From DASULK01 sp036278255 (GTDB lineage Bacteria > Actinomycetota > Actinomycetes > Mycobacteriales > Micromonosporaceae): a stretch of 46,860 nucleotides of DNA. The stretch is taken from assembly GCA_036278255.1 (NCBI GenBank), contig DASULK010000271.1, positions 1-46,860 on the forward strand. The letters run 5' to 3'. A program made the translations under genes and the position numbers. The notes beneath the pieces were generated by a model. That model searched no databases, was not told the DNA's origin, and saw only the letters and a list, made by a program, of their open reading frames with translations. Below, one piece after another: positions 37,201 to 45,989 of this stretch (positions are counted from its first letter, which is position 1; every line of letters starts with the position of its first letter).

Positions 37201-39900
37201 CAGGCGGGCAGTGCCCGACGGCACGATCCTTCCCGGCGCTGTGGCCGTCGACGACGACGACGGGGCATTAGCGTCCAGCGTCGCCGAGTAGGTCGTAACC
37301 GCCGCGCCGGCCGAGTGCGTCGTTTTGGTGCCGTCAGCGCCCCGGCCACGAGTCACCGTCAACGTCGTCGTGTTGCCGCCGGCCGTGACGTACATGCGCT
37401 CAGTGCCGACTTTGACGGTGAAACCGGACGACGGGGCGCCCGACAAAGCCGACGTCAGCGTAACCGTAGTCGCCGTGGTCGTGGTGATGTCCGCGGCCAA
37501 CGTCGAAGACAGCGTCGAAACGGCCGTAATGTTGGCCTGGAACGCCCCGCCCGTCAGGTTAATCATCACGTTGCCGCCGACGTCACCCGCAGCGAACGCG
37601 GCCATCGCCGAGTAAACCGTCGGGCTTCCCGACGTGGTCATGAAGTCCCAGACACGGCGGTACGTGCCGTTGCAAGAAACCGACACGTTCGAAAAACGCC
37701 CCAGGTGGGCCGACCCGACGTCCGTCTCCGTCGTGTAGTGAATGGCCCGGGCAACCTTGGCCGTGCCAATGACCTGAATCAGCACGTTCTCCAACGAGAA
37801 CCGGGTGCAGGTTTCGAGACGGAAAATCTCGTCAGCGACCGCCGACGACACCCGCAGGATGGTCCCGCCCCCCGCTCCCCTGATGGTCACGTTCGGCTTG
37901 TTCGTGAGCTTCAGCAGCACACCCGACGTGGGTGTGTTCAGCAGAAAGACACCCTTCGGCAGCTCAATAATCGCGCCGCCGATCTCGCTACCCGACGCCG
38001 CCGGGATCGCGTCCAACATCGACTGGAACGCGGCCGTCCGGTCCGCCGACACCGACGGGGTAACCCCGTAAACGGCCGGATCGACATAGCTGGCCGGCTT
38101 GTCCACCTTCGCAGCCAAGGCCGTGCTTACATCCGAGCCGGCCAGCTTCAGCGCGCCGGGGATTTCCACCTGGCCGCCGAAAAGGTGGTAGGTGGACGAG
38201 TCCGCCGACGCCAGAGACCCCGGCCGCATGTTCAGGATTGTCACGATGTCAGCCAGCGGCGACGCGTTGATCTTCAGCGAGGATGACGAATGGTTTGGAG
38301 TCGCCACCTCGACGCGCAGCACTTCACCGGGAACACAGTTCACGTCGTAGATGCCCGAAGGCAGGGTAACGTTGTCGCGCCGCCCCGAATTGCGAATGGT
38401 GCACGACGTGGAGCGCAGACCGCCCGTCGACGACTTGCCCAGCCGAACCACGTCCGCCGTGCGAGTCGCGGACGTGTCGTAGTCCATGACGTTCTCGATG
38501 ATCAGGTTGTAGACGCTGCGCGCGTCGACCAGGCCCGCAGGGTTCTGCTCGCCCGTGATATTGCGAATGACGTTGTCATATGCGTAGTTACTGGCGCTGG
38601 TTGACTCGATGTAGATGAACGGTGCGCTGCCGGCGTTCTGCCCGTTCGCCCAACAGTCCACCCAGCGGTTTTGATTAGCTGCGCCCGCACTGTTGACGAT
38701 GTTGAAGCCGGGCACCGTGGAACCGGCGGCGCGAGTCATGTCGCAGTCGGAGAAGGTGACGTTGTCGTAGTCCTTCGCCGAAACGTGGTTGACGATCGAC
38801 TTCGTCGTGTCCTGCTGCACAATTACGCAGCGCGTCACCGTGGTCGTGTAGATCCCCCAGTCACCCACAGACGGCGCGAAAATGTGCCCGCTCACGCTCG
38901 ACAGGTACAGGTCCCGGACCACCACCTGGCTGATGTCGGCCGTCCAGGTAAAGACGCCGGTTCCGGACGCCGCGTGCAGCCGGGCCGCCTTCCTTCCGGC
39001 ACCGACGATTTGCACACCAGGCTTCAGTACGAGCGGCGCCGTCAGCCGGTAAGTGCCTGCCGGCAAAAAAACAGTGCCGCCGATGTTCGTGCCCGAGGTC
39101 GGCAAGCTGTCGATAGCCTGCTGGATCTGCACGTTGGCGCTGCCCGTGTTGTTGTTCGCGGCAGCGAAGTCCTCAACCGCGTTAACCCACGCGGCGCCCT
39201 TACTGGATTTGCCGGACAGAGAGGTGGTCAAGCCGGCAATCTTCGTCTGTGCAATAGCCGCCGAAGCGTTAATATCCCCGTCGACGATCGTGCCGTCGAG
39301 GATCTTCGTCGACGTGACCGCGCCAGCGGCGATCGTCGGGGACGTCGCCGTGCCCGACAGATCCCCCGCAAGCTGAATAACGCCCACGGCGCCCGTCGTC
39401 GCGTTCGACACGCTAAGCGTCCGGTCGGCGGACAGCGAGCCGCCGCCAATCAGCGGCGCCGTCGTCGACACCGTCCGCCCCACAGGAACGGCCCCCACAT
39501 CAGTGGGCCCGAGCACAACATTGCCGGACTGACTGTTAACGCTCTCGACGCCGGCCGCGCTGCCCGTTTGCAACCAGCTCGCAAGGACCGTCGGGTCGTC
39601 GTCGACCAGCGTCCACGTGGTGTCCGGGTCGGTGTCCGTACGCCGGCAGTAGTCGTTCTTAACCGCCGGCAAAGCCAACATGGCGGCCTCGCTGGCGACC
39701 TCGCCGCGGAACGTGGCCGACGACGGCGGGATCTGCGACGTCGGCACCAGGCCGCCAACGAGATCAGCCTTCGCGTCCAACGCGTCCGTCAGCCCGGAAA
39801 CCTGCGACTGGGCAACAGCCACCGGGTCCGAGCCGGCCACGCCGTGCGAGGTGGCGTGAGGCTTCGGCGTACCGCTACCGATAAAACTCCTCGCGCTCAC
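34255..39900 (-). CDS. Giant fibre/spike protein with three beta-helix domains
   Basis: An 1881-residue product from GTG at 39900 (GTGA overlap). After an N-terminal fibre region (about 1-240), three pectate-lyase-like beta-helix segments begin near residues 245, 610 and 1275. Each opens with a short (x)FG/V block and GG(T/A)(V/I)xLPxGxY-type strand. The C-terminal 240 residues are glycine-rich with ASGTWTKPANA, a stretch common to fibre tips. Beta-helix fibres usually bind or cleave surface glycans. Its place among head genes, before the connectors, is unusual and raises the option of a head-associated fibre. Confidence 0.85.
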   Translation of the reverse strand: MSARSFIGSGTPKPHATSHGVAGSDPVAVAQSQVSGLTDALDAKADLVGGLVPTSQIPPSSATFRGEVASEAAMLALPAVKNDYCRRTDTDPDTTWTLVDDDPTVLASWLQTGSAAGVESVNSQSGNVVLGPTDVGAVPVGRTVSTTAPLIGGGSLSADRTLSVSNATTGAVGVIQLAGDLSGTATSPTIAAGAVTSTKILDGTIVDGDINASAAIAQTKIAGLTTSLSGKSSKGAAWVNAVEDFAAANNNTGSANVQIQQAIDSLPTSGTNIGGTVFLPAGTYRLTAPLVLKPGVQIVGAGRKAARLHAASGTGVFTWTADISQVVVRDLYLSSVSGHIFAPSVGDWGIYTTTVTRCVIVQQDTTKSIVNHVSAKDYDNVTFSDCDMTRAAGSTVPGFNIVNSAGAANQNRWVDCWANGQNAGSAPFIYIESTSASNYAYDNVIRNITGEQNPAGLVDARSVYNLIIENVMDYDTSATRTADVVRLGKSSTGGLRSTSCTIRNSGRRDNVTLPSGIYDVNCVPGEVLRVEVATPNHSSSSLKINASPLADIVTILNMRPGSLASADSSTYHLFGGQVEIPGALKLAGSDVSTALAAKVDKPASYVDPAVYGVTPSVSADRTAAFQSMLDAIPAASGSEIGGAIIELPKGVFLLNTPTSGVLLKLTNKPNVTIRGAGGGTILRVSSAVADEIFRLETCTRFSLENVLIQVIGTAKVARAIHYTTETDVGSAHLGRFSNVSVSCNGTYRRVWDFMTTSGSPTVYSAMAAFAAGDVGGNVMINLTGGAFQANITAVSTLSSTLAADITTTTATTVTLTSALSGAPSSGFTVKVGTERMYVTAGGNTTTLTVTRGRGADGTKTTHSAGAAVTTYSATLDANAPSSSSTATAPGRIVPSGTARLDVGLAIGTDHAGSPDLDIANTYLPGFSATNCHVAGVQVGNGTTGDILDHWMHGASINESGYGVYLTAGSMTITDCDFSTNVIDVRRFQPVSQECKIDGVRTEGPAMFYEMTGAGTSGPMTRIGSVQVQTFNAEDGVVIRHLNSASLTLMNVDITSSRVFAGNVYVVAAGTSSFPCHLVAVNVSSSGGNTDLFGSVTLPTAYKTVISQPRTNTSGAVLANSTQGFETNLRARILGGLIKGRTAVSDANYTVLSSDMLVAYTALTAARTVNLPAQGTTYPAGQEVTISDESGSCSATNTITITPASGTINGASSLVLSSPRASVTLYANGTNWVTRGAGYRAPLMLNVRDFGALGNGSNDDTAAINAAIAVAVANSTTTNGQKVYLPAGQYKVTSTLLVDLAKGVELVGAGRTSTILLASSALSGLPVIKLSDYYHCGVSGMSIQGTSGSEPSAAIQSWRERNNGVQPGMVAQKMHVSDVHMLIVQRGIQWANSGSSADGNNDQSTVTGCYVSSFTVAAYDIQGTNAVWQRFIGGEIVSGPIGWRMAGGSFTAKGTVLGALTDVEVDVTAGTYIHPTSLHGVGAEDAATGAKILRTAAVSGFNIKYIGYERTQSVASKTMIDFAATTYSSFTMANSHVDLGQTGQLAQFTDSTSTARFVDCSALGFNTISYNGTLHLKGNRHVPGTVTLTNLGSGTLLQSGDSGGGFTPRAVTPTDVQVFTASGTWTKPANAVATQLTAIAAGGGGGSGAKTATGTAAGGGGGGSGGQFIQVTVPASVLPSTLAVTLAATGGAGGASVTTNSTNGSAGSNGTATVFGTFVRANTGLAGGGGTSSAGGSAGSAVGGSGAGAAGGFGAAGASSANPFNGAGGGSGGGGISSGNVAFNGGTFAFYVMTGTTYSGGSAGVVDTTAPTSGVSATAGTVLPGHGGGGGAASVTTNAQNGADGGRYGGGGGGGGAARNDVGNSGAGGQGAGGIAQITTWF
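34336..34359. repeat. (GCC)8 triplet run in the fibre gene
   Basis: Eight GCC triplets encode consecutive glycines on the minus strand near the fibre C-terminus. Slippage would alter the number of glycines without a frame change. Probably a composition effect of the Gly-rich domain. Confidence 0.6.
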
Positions 39901-40172
39901 AGGCCCCTCACGCTCACCTTCGGCGTCCCCGTAGAGATCAACTTGACGACCGTCGCGCCCGAGGTGGTGGGCTCCACTTCGGCCGAACAGATCGTTGCGG
40001 GAAGGACATGGCAGCCGTTACCGCCCACGGTGGGCGTCGACTTGTCCACGGTGAAATACACCTCAGCGGCGCCATCGACGCTAAGAACCTCGACACGGTT
40101 GTAGTCCCGGTCGAGAGTCAGCGTCGTGACATCGCCGGCCACCAGCGTGGCGTGCTGCGGCGTGACTGCCAT
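39897..40172 (-). CDS. Small beta-rich virion protein
   Basis: A 91-residue product from ATG at 40172. HATLVAGDVTTLTLDRDYNRVEVLSVDGAAEVYFTVDKSTPTVGG reads as a small beta sandwich, as in capsid decoration or fibre-attachment proteins. It is coupled to the fibre gene by GTGA. Confidence 0.65.
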   Translation of the reverse strand: MAVTPQHATLVAGDVTTLTLDRDYNRVEVLSVDGAAEVYFTVDKSTPTVGGNGCHVLPATICSAEVEPTTSGATVVKLISTGTPKVSVRGL

Positions 40173-40184
40173 GCCCTACCCCTC

Positions 40185-40538
40185 TTACTTACCGGTGTCG
40201 GTGGTGCGGGCAGGCGCAGCCTTAGCCGGCGTCGCCTTCTTCGTCGGGCGGGTGTTGCCGTCCGACTTGACCTCCAGGAAACCGGGCTCACCCGCGAGCG
40301 GGTCCGACCCGGGAACCCGTCCGCCGCCGGCGTGGTCCGCGAACTGCTGCTCGAACTCGCTCGTCCGGGCCACGCCCAGCGAATCGAGGGTGGTGACCTG
40401 ATCCGAGCTGCGGGTGTCACCGTTGATGAAACCGGCGTTGCCCTTCTTTTGCAGCGCATCGGCGAGCGAGCCGGACGCGCTCACCCGCGGGCCGTTTTCG
40501 TACAGCGTGAACGACTGCGCATCCTTGTTTTCAGCCAT
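40185..40538 (-). CDS. Unknown head-region protein
   Basis: A 117-residue product from ATG at 40538 (AGGCGG site). The sequence is Gly/Ser/Asp-rich and ends in a Lys/Thr/Ala/Pro tail (PTKKATPAKAAPARTTD), largely disordered. It may attach to the capsid surface. Unknown function. The longer open frame to 40727 overlaps the capsid gene. Confidence 0.6.
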   Translation of the reverse strand: MAENKDAQSFTLYENGPRVSASGSLADALQKKGNAGFINGDTRSSDQVTTLDSLGVARTSEFEQQFADHAGGGRVPGSDPLAGEPGFLEVKSDGNTRPTKKATPAKAAPARTTDTGK

Positions 40539-40552
40539 GATTAGACCGCCTC

Positions 40553-41482
40553 TCAGGTGTTCTCGACGAGCTTGACGAACGAGGCAGTATCGTTGACGAG
40601 CCAGCCGTACTCGGCCTCCGCGCGAACCGCGACCAGGTTGTTTTCCCACAGGGAGACCAGCGATCCGTTCACGGTCACCGTCGCCTGCGTGGAAACGTCG
40701 TAGCTGATGCCGCCCACGACACCCCACGCGGCCTGAGTCCAGTCCCCGGCGTAGCCGTAAACGTCGGCCGTCGTGTTGTAGTACAGGCCCTCACCCAGGA
40801 AACTGGGTCGGTTCAACAGCCGGCCCGGGCGGGCCACCGCGGCGGACGTGTCGTCCGACGGCAAATCCACGTACAGCGGCCGACCCGTCGTGTCCACCGC
40901 GCCGAACAGCATCGGCTCGACCCGGTCGTCCAACGCCCAGCCGGTCAGCTTCTTGGAATCGTTGACCAACAGCGTCAATGCGGCGTTCAGATCGGCGTGA
41001 ATACCACCCGCGGACGCCGCGCTGGAGCCCAGCTCAACGGCCTTCGTGGTCTGGTCCAGGTACGTGCTGAAAGGGCCGGCACCCGACGTGCCATCCGGAC
41101 CTGCGTCGTGCGCGGCCGCATTGTCGAACGCAATCGCGAACGCTTCCGCAATCTGGTCACGAAGCAAATTCATGTAGTTTCCGGGATTGGCGCGCACCAC
41201 TTCCGCGGAAACGACAGCGATCGACGCCAGCTTTTTTGGCGTGATCGTTTTGATGCTCATGGTTCCGGCGGAGGCCGGCTTCTGCCCGGCCTCAGACACC
41301 CAGCCCGCGGACATGCGGCCCGTCACGACAGGGATTTCCATCCCGTTCGCGCCGAGCGGCACCTGACGGGCGAGACGCTGGATGACCGACATCCGTGAGG
41401 CGCGCTCGAAAATCGCCGCCGCACGGTCAGCCTGAAGGAATCCGGAAAAGCCGGATGTGGTGGTTGCGGCGGTGATCGCCAC
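40553..41482 (-). CDS. Major capsid protein (HK97 fold)
   Basis: A 309-residue product from GTG at 41482. LQADRAAAIFERASRMSVIQRLARQVPLGANGMEIPVVTGRMSAGWVSEAGQKPAS followed by TITPKKLASIAVVSAEVVRANPGNYMNLLRDQIAEAFAIAFDNAAAHDAG matches the phage capsid family (spine helix, A and P domains). No separate protease or N-terminal delta domain is visible; a scaffold gene lies upstream. Confidence 0.95.
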   Translation of the reverse strand: MAITAATTTSGFSGFLQADRAAAIFERASRMSVIQRLARQVPLGANGMEIPVVTGRMSAGWVSEAGQKPASAGTMSIKTITPKKLASIAVVSAEVVRANPGNYMNLLRDQIAEAFAIAFDNAAAHDAGPDGTSGAGPFSTYLDQTTKAVELGSSAASAGGIHADLNAALTLLVNDSKKLTGWALDDRVEPMLFGAVDTTGRPLYVDLPSDDTSAAVARPGRLLNRPSFLGEGLYYNTTADVYGYAGDWTQAAWGVVGGISYDVSTQATVTVNGSLVSLWENNLVAVRAEAEYGWLVNDTASFVKLVENT

Positions 41483-41506
41483 TAGTTTCTCCTCACGGAC
41501 GGGCGC

Positions 41507-42007
41507 CTACCGAGCGCCGACCGCGGCCTTAAGGGCTTCGGTCAGAGCGTCACTGTTGAGCGCCATTTGGTTTCTGCTGCCCTGCGACAAATCAGGACGC
41601 GGGCCAGGCTGCCGGCCGGCGTCCCCGTCGGGCTTCGCCGGGGCAACCAGTGCGAGCAACTTGTCGGCGTCAGCAGTCAGCTCCTCCTCGGTGGAGCCCC
41701 GGAGCCTGTCGACCAGATCGGCGGGCAAGCCCTTCGCCACGGCGACGCGGTAACGGGCAAGCGCCATCTCGGCGTCAGCAGCCCGCCTCTCAGCCTCAGC
41801 GCGGGACTCCGTCAGCCGCTGCTGTTCCGTCTTGTCGCGGTCCTCGTACTCTTTGAGCTTCAGGCGCAACGCTTCGGCCTCTTTGTTGGCCTTCGTCAGC
41901 GCCCTCTTGACCTCGATCGGAACATCCGGGCGTGCCGGCTGTTCCGGGGTCGGGGTTTCCTCAACGGCCGTCACGGCCGCCTCGGTGGTGGTGGATTCCT
42001 CAGCCAT
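41507..42007 (-). CDS. Scaffolding protein
   Basis: A 166-residue acidic, highly helical product from ATG at 42007. An acidic N-terminus is followed by a coiled coil (ALTKANKEAEALRLKLKEYEDRDKTEQQRLTESRAEAERR) and a C-terminal helix (LNSDALTEALKAAVGAR) that may contact capsid. Position before the capsid gene fits. Confidence 0.85.
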   Translation of the reverse strand: MAEESTTTEAAVTAVEETPTPEQPARPDVPIEVKRALTKANKEAEALRLKLKEYEDRDKTEQQRLTESRAEAERRAADAEMALARYRVAVAKGLPADLVDRLRGSTEEELTADADKLLALVAPAKPDGDAGRQPGPRPDLSQGSRNQMALNSDALTEALKAAVGAR

Positions 42008-42058
42008 CGCGGCTGTGCTCCTTGCTATCGCCCACCCTCACGGCGGGGACGTCTTGCG

Positions 42059-42979
42059 CTACAGCAGGTAGCCGTGCAGTCTCAGCAGGTACAGAGCCCG
42101 CTCACGGCTGCCGCCGGCCTGCCGGTAGCACTCCTCCGGCAGCAGCCGGGCCCTACCCTGCAGCCGGCGGCCAGCCAAGCCGGCGCGGGTCACGCCCGCC
42201 GCCGTGGTCGCCCCGCCCGGCGTCTCAATGCCGCGCCGAGCGTTCACCACCTGACTGATGTCGGCGCCGTCGCGGATCGCCTGGGCGCCGGCCGCAGTAA
42301 ACACCCGATCCTGCTCGGCGAAGTCCAGCGCCCGAAACGCCTTCGCCGGGTCCGTGCGAATGTCCGCCGGGTCGCCCTCCGGCGCCGGCACCGCCACACA
42401 GTCACACGCCGGATGCCGCAGAAACCCCGCAGACCAGCGGTACCACTTGCCGGCCAGAACGACGCAGCGGGCACACGACGGCAGCGACAACATCCGCACC
42501 CATCCGGCCAACTGCGGCCGCGCGACCAGGGCCACGCCATCCGCGGTCCGACCCGCGTCCGTGACCTGCGTGCGCACGATCAGCTCAGCCGCAAACCGGC
42601 CCGAAGCCAGAGCCTGCGCCGGGGTGCCGCCACGGCGGATCGTCCGCAGCGCCGACACAGCCGGCTGGAACAGCAGAGAATCCAGGCCTCGGCCGTCCGA
42701 GGCGATGCCGGACAGCCGAGCGACGTTCACCCGACCCTCGGCGCCCTCATCAAGGCCGTACCCGTCAAGAAGATCGTCCAGGTAGGTGCCGGCCGACGCG
42801 GCGGCGATGGCCTGCGCCGACTCCACCACCGTCAACGCCGCCGGCAACGACGCCTGCCAGCTCGCGGCGATATCCCCGCGGTCCACCCGGGCCCACAGTT
42901 TCGCCACCTCGGCCGCCGCGCGGCGCGCCAGCGCCGACCGGCGGTTCAGGTGGGCGCGTGCACGGGCGACAACGCCCAT
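42059..42979 (-). CDS. MuF-like minor capsid/head morphogenesis protein
   Basis: A 306-residue product from ATG at 42979, starting 4 bp past the portal stop. The N-terminal half is helical. The C-terminal part has CARCVVLAGKWYRWSAGFLRHPACDCVAVP, a metal-binding signature (CxxC and HPxCDC) seen in actinophage MuF-type proteins. They are present in few copies inside the capsid and may be injected or help assembly. Confidence 0.8.
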   Translation of the reverse strand: MGVVARARAHLNRRSALARRAAAEVAKLWARVDRGDIAASWQASLPAALTVVESAQAIAAASAGTYLDDLLDGYGLDEGAEGRVNVARLSGIASDGRGLDSLLFQPAVSALRTIRRGGTPAQALASGRFAAELIVRTQVTDAGRTADGVALVARPQLAGWVRMLSLPSCARCVVLAGKWYRWSAGFLRHPACDCVAVPAPEGDPADIRTDPAKAFRALDFAEQDRVFTAAGAQAIRDGADISQVVNARRGIETPGGATTAAGVTRAGLAGRRLQGRARLLPEECYRQAGGSRERALYLLRLHGYLL

Positions 42980-42982
42980 CGC

Positions 42983-44323
42983 CTACTCGCCGATCGCCTG
43001 AGTGCCGGCCTGCACAAACGCCATGGCCGGATCCTCGGCCGCCTGACGGGCGAACTGGGCCCGCAAACGCTCCTGCCGGGGCGGCGAATACCGCAGATCA
43101 TCCCACGCGCCCTCACGCGGCAGAATCCCGGCCTGCACGAGCTTAACGGTGGCATCGGCCTGCTGGGCTTTCGTCGGCGTCGCCGGATCCCGCCACAAGG
43201 TTTGCAGCCGCTTCGCCGCCGGATCATCATTGCCGGCCACCTGCAACACCAGCCGCATCACCTGCTCCCAGGCACCCGACCAGGCGGTCTGTTTACGCTC
43301 GCACCGCTTCACCAGCCGGGCCTCACGCGACCGGATCGCATCCGCTGAGGCGGCGTCATCCGCGGCCAACCCGAAGTAGTTCGGCGGCAAAGCCGCCATA
43401 CCGGCCGCCATCCGGGCGTAGTGCTCCACCGTGCTCGTCAGGTTCGTCAAATCCGACGCGGCGAGCTGACCCACCTTCGCCTCTTCGTTCGCCAGTGCCC
43501 ACACGCTGTTGAAGTAGGCTTCCCACTTCGTCAGCGGCTGGCCGTTTTGGTCAACGAAATCCCCTGCGGCAGCGCCCACCACGAACCGCTGCGGCACACT
43601 GTGCGTTTCCTGAGCCAACTGCAGGTTAGTCAACGTCCGGGCAGCCGCATCCGTGATCGGAATCAGATCCTGCATCTCCGACGCGCCGCCCCGCCGGGAC
43701 GCCCGAGCCCGGTTCACCAGCGGAACCACCGGCGGATCCATGCCATGCTCGTCGCGGTCCACGTCCCGCCACACGGCGTACGTGTCCGACCACTCCAGCC
43801 ACACCGTCACACCCGGCACATACAGGGTGCCCTTGCGGGCCCGGCCATCCACCACGTCATACAGCCGCAGCGCGCCCGTCACCCGACGCGTACGCGGATC
43901 CGTCTCATGAATCAGCTCGAACGGCGACTCCACGGTCACCAGCGGCGTACCCGGGTCGGACTCATTCGAGCCCACGCACACATACGAGCGGCTGTAAATC
44001 AGCGCGTCCAGGTGGGCGAGGCCGGACTCCTCGTCGAGGTTGTTGTCCTGCCAAATCCGCCACAGCTCGTCGTCGGCCTCGTCCACCCCGGGCAGGCGAA
44101 AACCCTCAATGTCGAGGCGTTCCTCAACCCCATCGGCGGCCATCCGCGGCCAGTTCACCACCGTAAGAAAGCGCTGCAACGCGGGCGGCACCGCCAAGCC
44201 AAGCTGCTGCAAACGCTGCTCGCCCTCGTAGTAGGCGTCCAGCGTCTGCAACCCCGACTGGGCGTCCATCAGCTTCTGCGACAACCGCTCCACCGCGGCC
44301 GACTCGTCCTGAGACAGGGGCAC
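42983..44323 (-). CDS. Portal protein (SPP1 gp6-like)
   Basis: A 446-residue product from GTG at 44323. YYEGEQRLQQLGLAVPPALQRFLTVVNWPRMAADGVEERL is the N-terminal signature of the SPP1 gp6-like portal family. The stem and crown region (TSTVEHYARMAAGMAALPPNYFGLAADDAASADAIRSREARLVKRCERKQTAW) agrees. It forms the dodecameric DNA entry ring. Confidence 0.95.
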   Translation of the reverse strand: MPLSQDESAAVERLSQKLMDAQSGLQTLDAYYEGEQRLQQLGLAVPPALQRFLTVVNWPRMAADGVEERLDIEGFRLPGVDEADDELWRIWQDNNLDEESGLAHLDALIYSRSYVCVGSNESDPGTPLVTVESPFELIHETDPRTRRVTGALRLYDVVDGRARKGTLYVPGVTVWLEWSDTYAVWRDVDRDEHGMDPPVVPLVNRARASRRGGASEMQDLIPITDAAARTLTNLQLAQETHSVPQRFVVGAAAGDFVDQNGQPLTKWEAYFNSVWALANEEAKVGQLAASDLTNLTSTVEHYARMAAGMAALPPNYFGLAADDAASADAIRSREARLVKRCERKQTAWSGAWEQVMRLVLQVAGNDDPAAKRLQTLWRDPATPTKAQQADATVKLVQAGILPREGAWDDLRYSPPRQERLRAQFARQAAEDPAMAFVQAGTQAIGE

Positions 44324-44344
44324 GACAGGTGACCTCCTGCCTCT

Positions 44345-45925
44345 CTACCGAAAAACGATCACTCGACGATCAGCCTGCTTACCCCAGCCCGCCTCAATGG
44401 CGTCAGCTCGGGCCTCATACGCCAAAGCGGCACCCACCACACAGTCGATCTTCCGACTCGACTGGTCATGCTCCTTGCGCACCAGGCGATGACCGCCCTT
44501 GCGACGCACGTAGGCGTTACCGAAGTGCTCGACGAACACCGGATCGCCCGAATGCCACAACGTCCCGGTCATCAAATCCGTGCGCAACCGGTCCAACGCC
44601 GCCGCCATCTGCACATCACGCCGGGTCTCCCACGACAAAACCCGCTCAACCCCGAGCTCCTCAGCGAGGGTGTCGACGTCGGAACGCCACTCGTGGGGGT
44701 CGGCGTACAGCCGGCTCACCTTGTACCGGGCGAACGCCTCCCGAATAGCCGCAAGGACGTCGCTGCGCGGAACTTCCCACCAGTTCCCCTCCGGACCACT
44801 CGGCTTCGCCCACACACCCACCGGGAACAGGAAACCGTCACTCATCCGGCTACCAATGAGCACCGTCGCGTCATCGCGAAGGCTGCCATCGAATCCCAAA
44901 GCCACCTCGGTACCCGCCTCCACCGGCTCAGGCCGAGACTGACGCTCCACCACGTCAACCGGAATCCACGCGTCCTTCGTCGACAGCGGTCGATTCAGGT
45001 AGTAGCGGGCGGCCTCCGCATCGTCGACGCAAATCCGCGGATCCCGCATCGTGCGGTAAATCCGGTCGAAGTCCAGCCACGCCGCCGCGTCCCCGTACAC
45101 CTGCCTAAGCTGGGCCTTCGTGTGCTGCTCGTCGTCCAGGTCAATACGGCCCTTAGCCTCACGATGGTCCATCAGCACGGCCGGCGACAGCTCACCCTTC
45201 CGCCACGCGGTCAAGGTGTCCTCGAAAACGGACTGCTCACCCGGCCGATACGCGGTGCTGGTCTGCATCAACCACGGCTGATCCCGCTTCCCAAGGTTGC
45301 GGGAAATGGTCCCATACATGGACTTCAGCTCACGCAGAACGTACAGGTGAGTCTCATCGGCGCATACCCAGGTCTCTTTACCGCCGTCCTTCGACGCCGA
45401 GCCGGACGTACACGCCCGAATTTCGCCGCCATGCGGCAAGTACACCTGCTTAGCGCTCTGATAATTGCTGTAACCCCACGTGCCGCCATAAACATCAGGG
45501 TGGTTGTCCTTGCCCCACTGGCCGCAAATGAAAGCGATATTCTCGAAGGTGTTCCCGACCTGCGATTCCTCCGTCGCGAGACACTTCAACAGCGGCGACT
45601 TCACCGGCCGCCCCACCGGCTGACCATTCGCGTCCCAGCCGTCAAACCGCACCGGCCCCAACGCCTCAGCAACCCCGATCCAGCCAGCGAGCTCCGATTT
45701 TGCCCGCCCCTTCGGCCGGGACAGCACCGCCTCATCGAACAGCCGGCGGCCCGTCACCGGGTCGATCCGGTACGCGTTCACCAGAAACTCAAGCCACTCC
45801 CGGTCCAGGTCGATCGGGGAGCCGGCGATATCACCCGGGCCGTGGCAGCAGAACTCGGTGATCCAGTCCGCGACCACGAACCCGAGCGAGCAGGGCTGGC
45901 CCTCCCACAACGGCGTGAACGGCAT
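44345..45925 (-). CDS. Terminase large subunit
   Basis: A 526-residue product. ATG at 45925 with GGAGGTGGG before it is preferred over the open extension to 46276, which is Arg/Ser-rich and antisense to another gene. The ATPase has the Walker A-like SRPKGRAKSE (69-78) and Walker B WVCADETH (186-193). The RNase H-like nuclease has GFDGS (D346), YADPHEW (D409) and KIDCVVGAA (D494). It cuts and translocates DNA into the capsid through the portal. Confidence 0.95.
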   Translation of the reverse strand: MPFTPLWEGQPCSLGFVVADWITEFCCHGPGDIAGSPIDLDREWLEFLVNAYRIDPVTGRRLFDEAVLSRPKGRAKSELAGWIGVAEALGPVRFDGWDANGQPVGRPVKSPLLKCLATEESQVGNTFENIAFICGQWGKDNHPDVYGGTWGYSNYQSAKQVYLPHGGEIRACTSGSASKDGGKETWVCADETHLYVLRELKSMYGTISRNLGKRDQPWLMQTSTAYRPGEQSVFEDTLTAWRKGELSPAVLMDHREAKGRIDLDDEQHTKAQLRQVYGDAAAWLDFDRIYRTMRDPRICVDDAEAARYYLNRPLSTKDAWIPVDVVERQSRPEPVEAGTEVALGFDGSLRDDATVLIGSRMSDGFLFPVGVWAKPSGPEGNWWEVPRSDVLAAIREAFARYKVSRLYADPHEWRSDVDTLAEELGVERVLSWETRRDVQMAAALDRLRTDLMTGTLWHSGDPVFVEHFGNAYVRRKGGHRLVRKEHDQSSRKIDCVVGAALAYEARADAIEAGWGKQADRRVIVFR

Positions 45926-45989
45926 CCCACCTCCGCGGCTATGGTGTCCAATTCGTCGAGTCCCTGCGCCGCCATGGCACCATCTACCT

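Noticed and set aside
36781..40104. Long plus-strand open frames opposite the giant fibre gene
   Set aside because: Composition (Arg, His, Val, Gly) is that of a reverse-frame shadow, and the minus-strand beta-helix protein explains the region.
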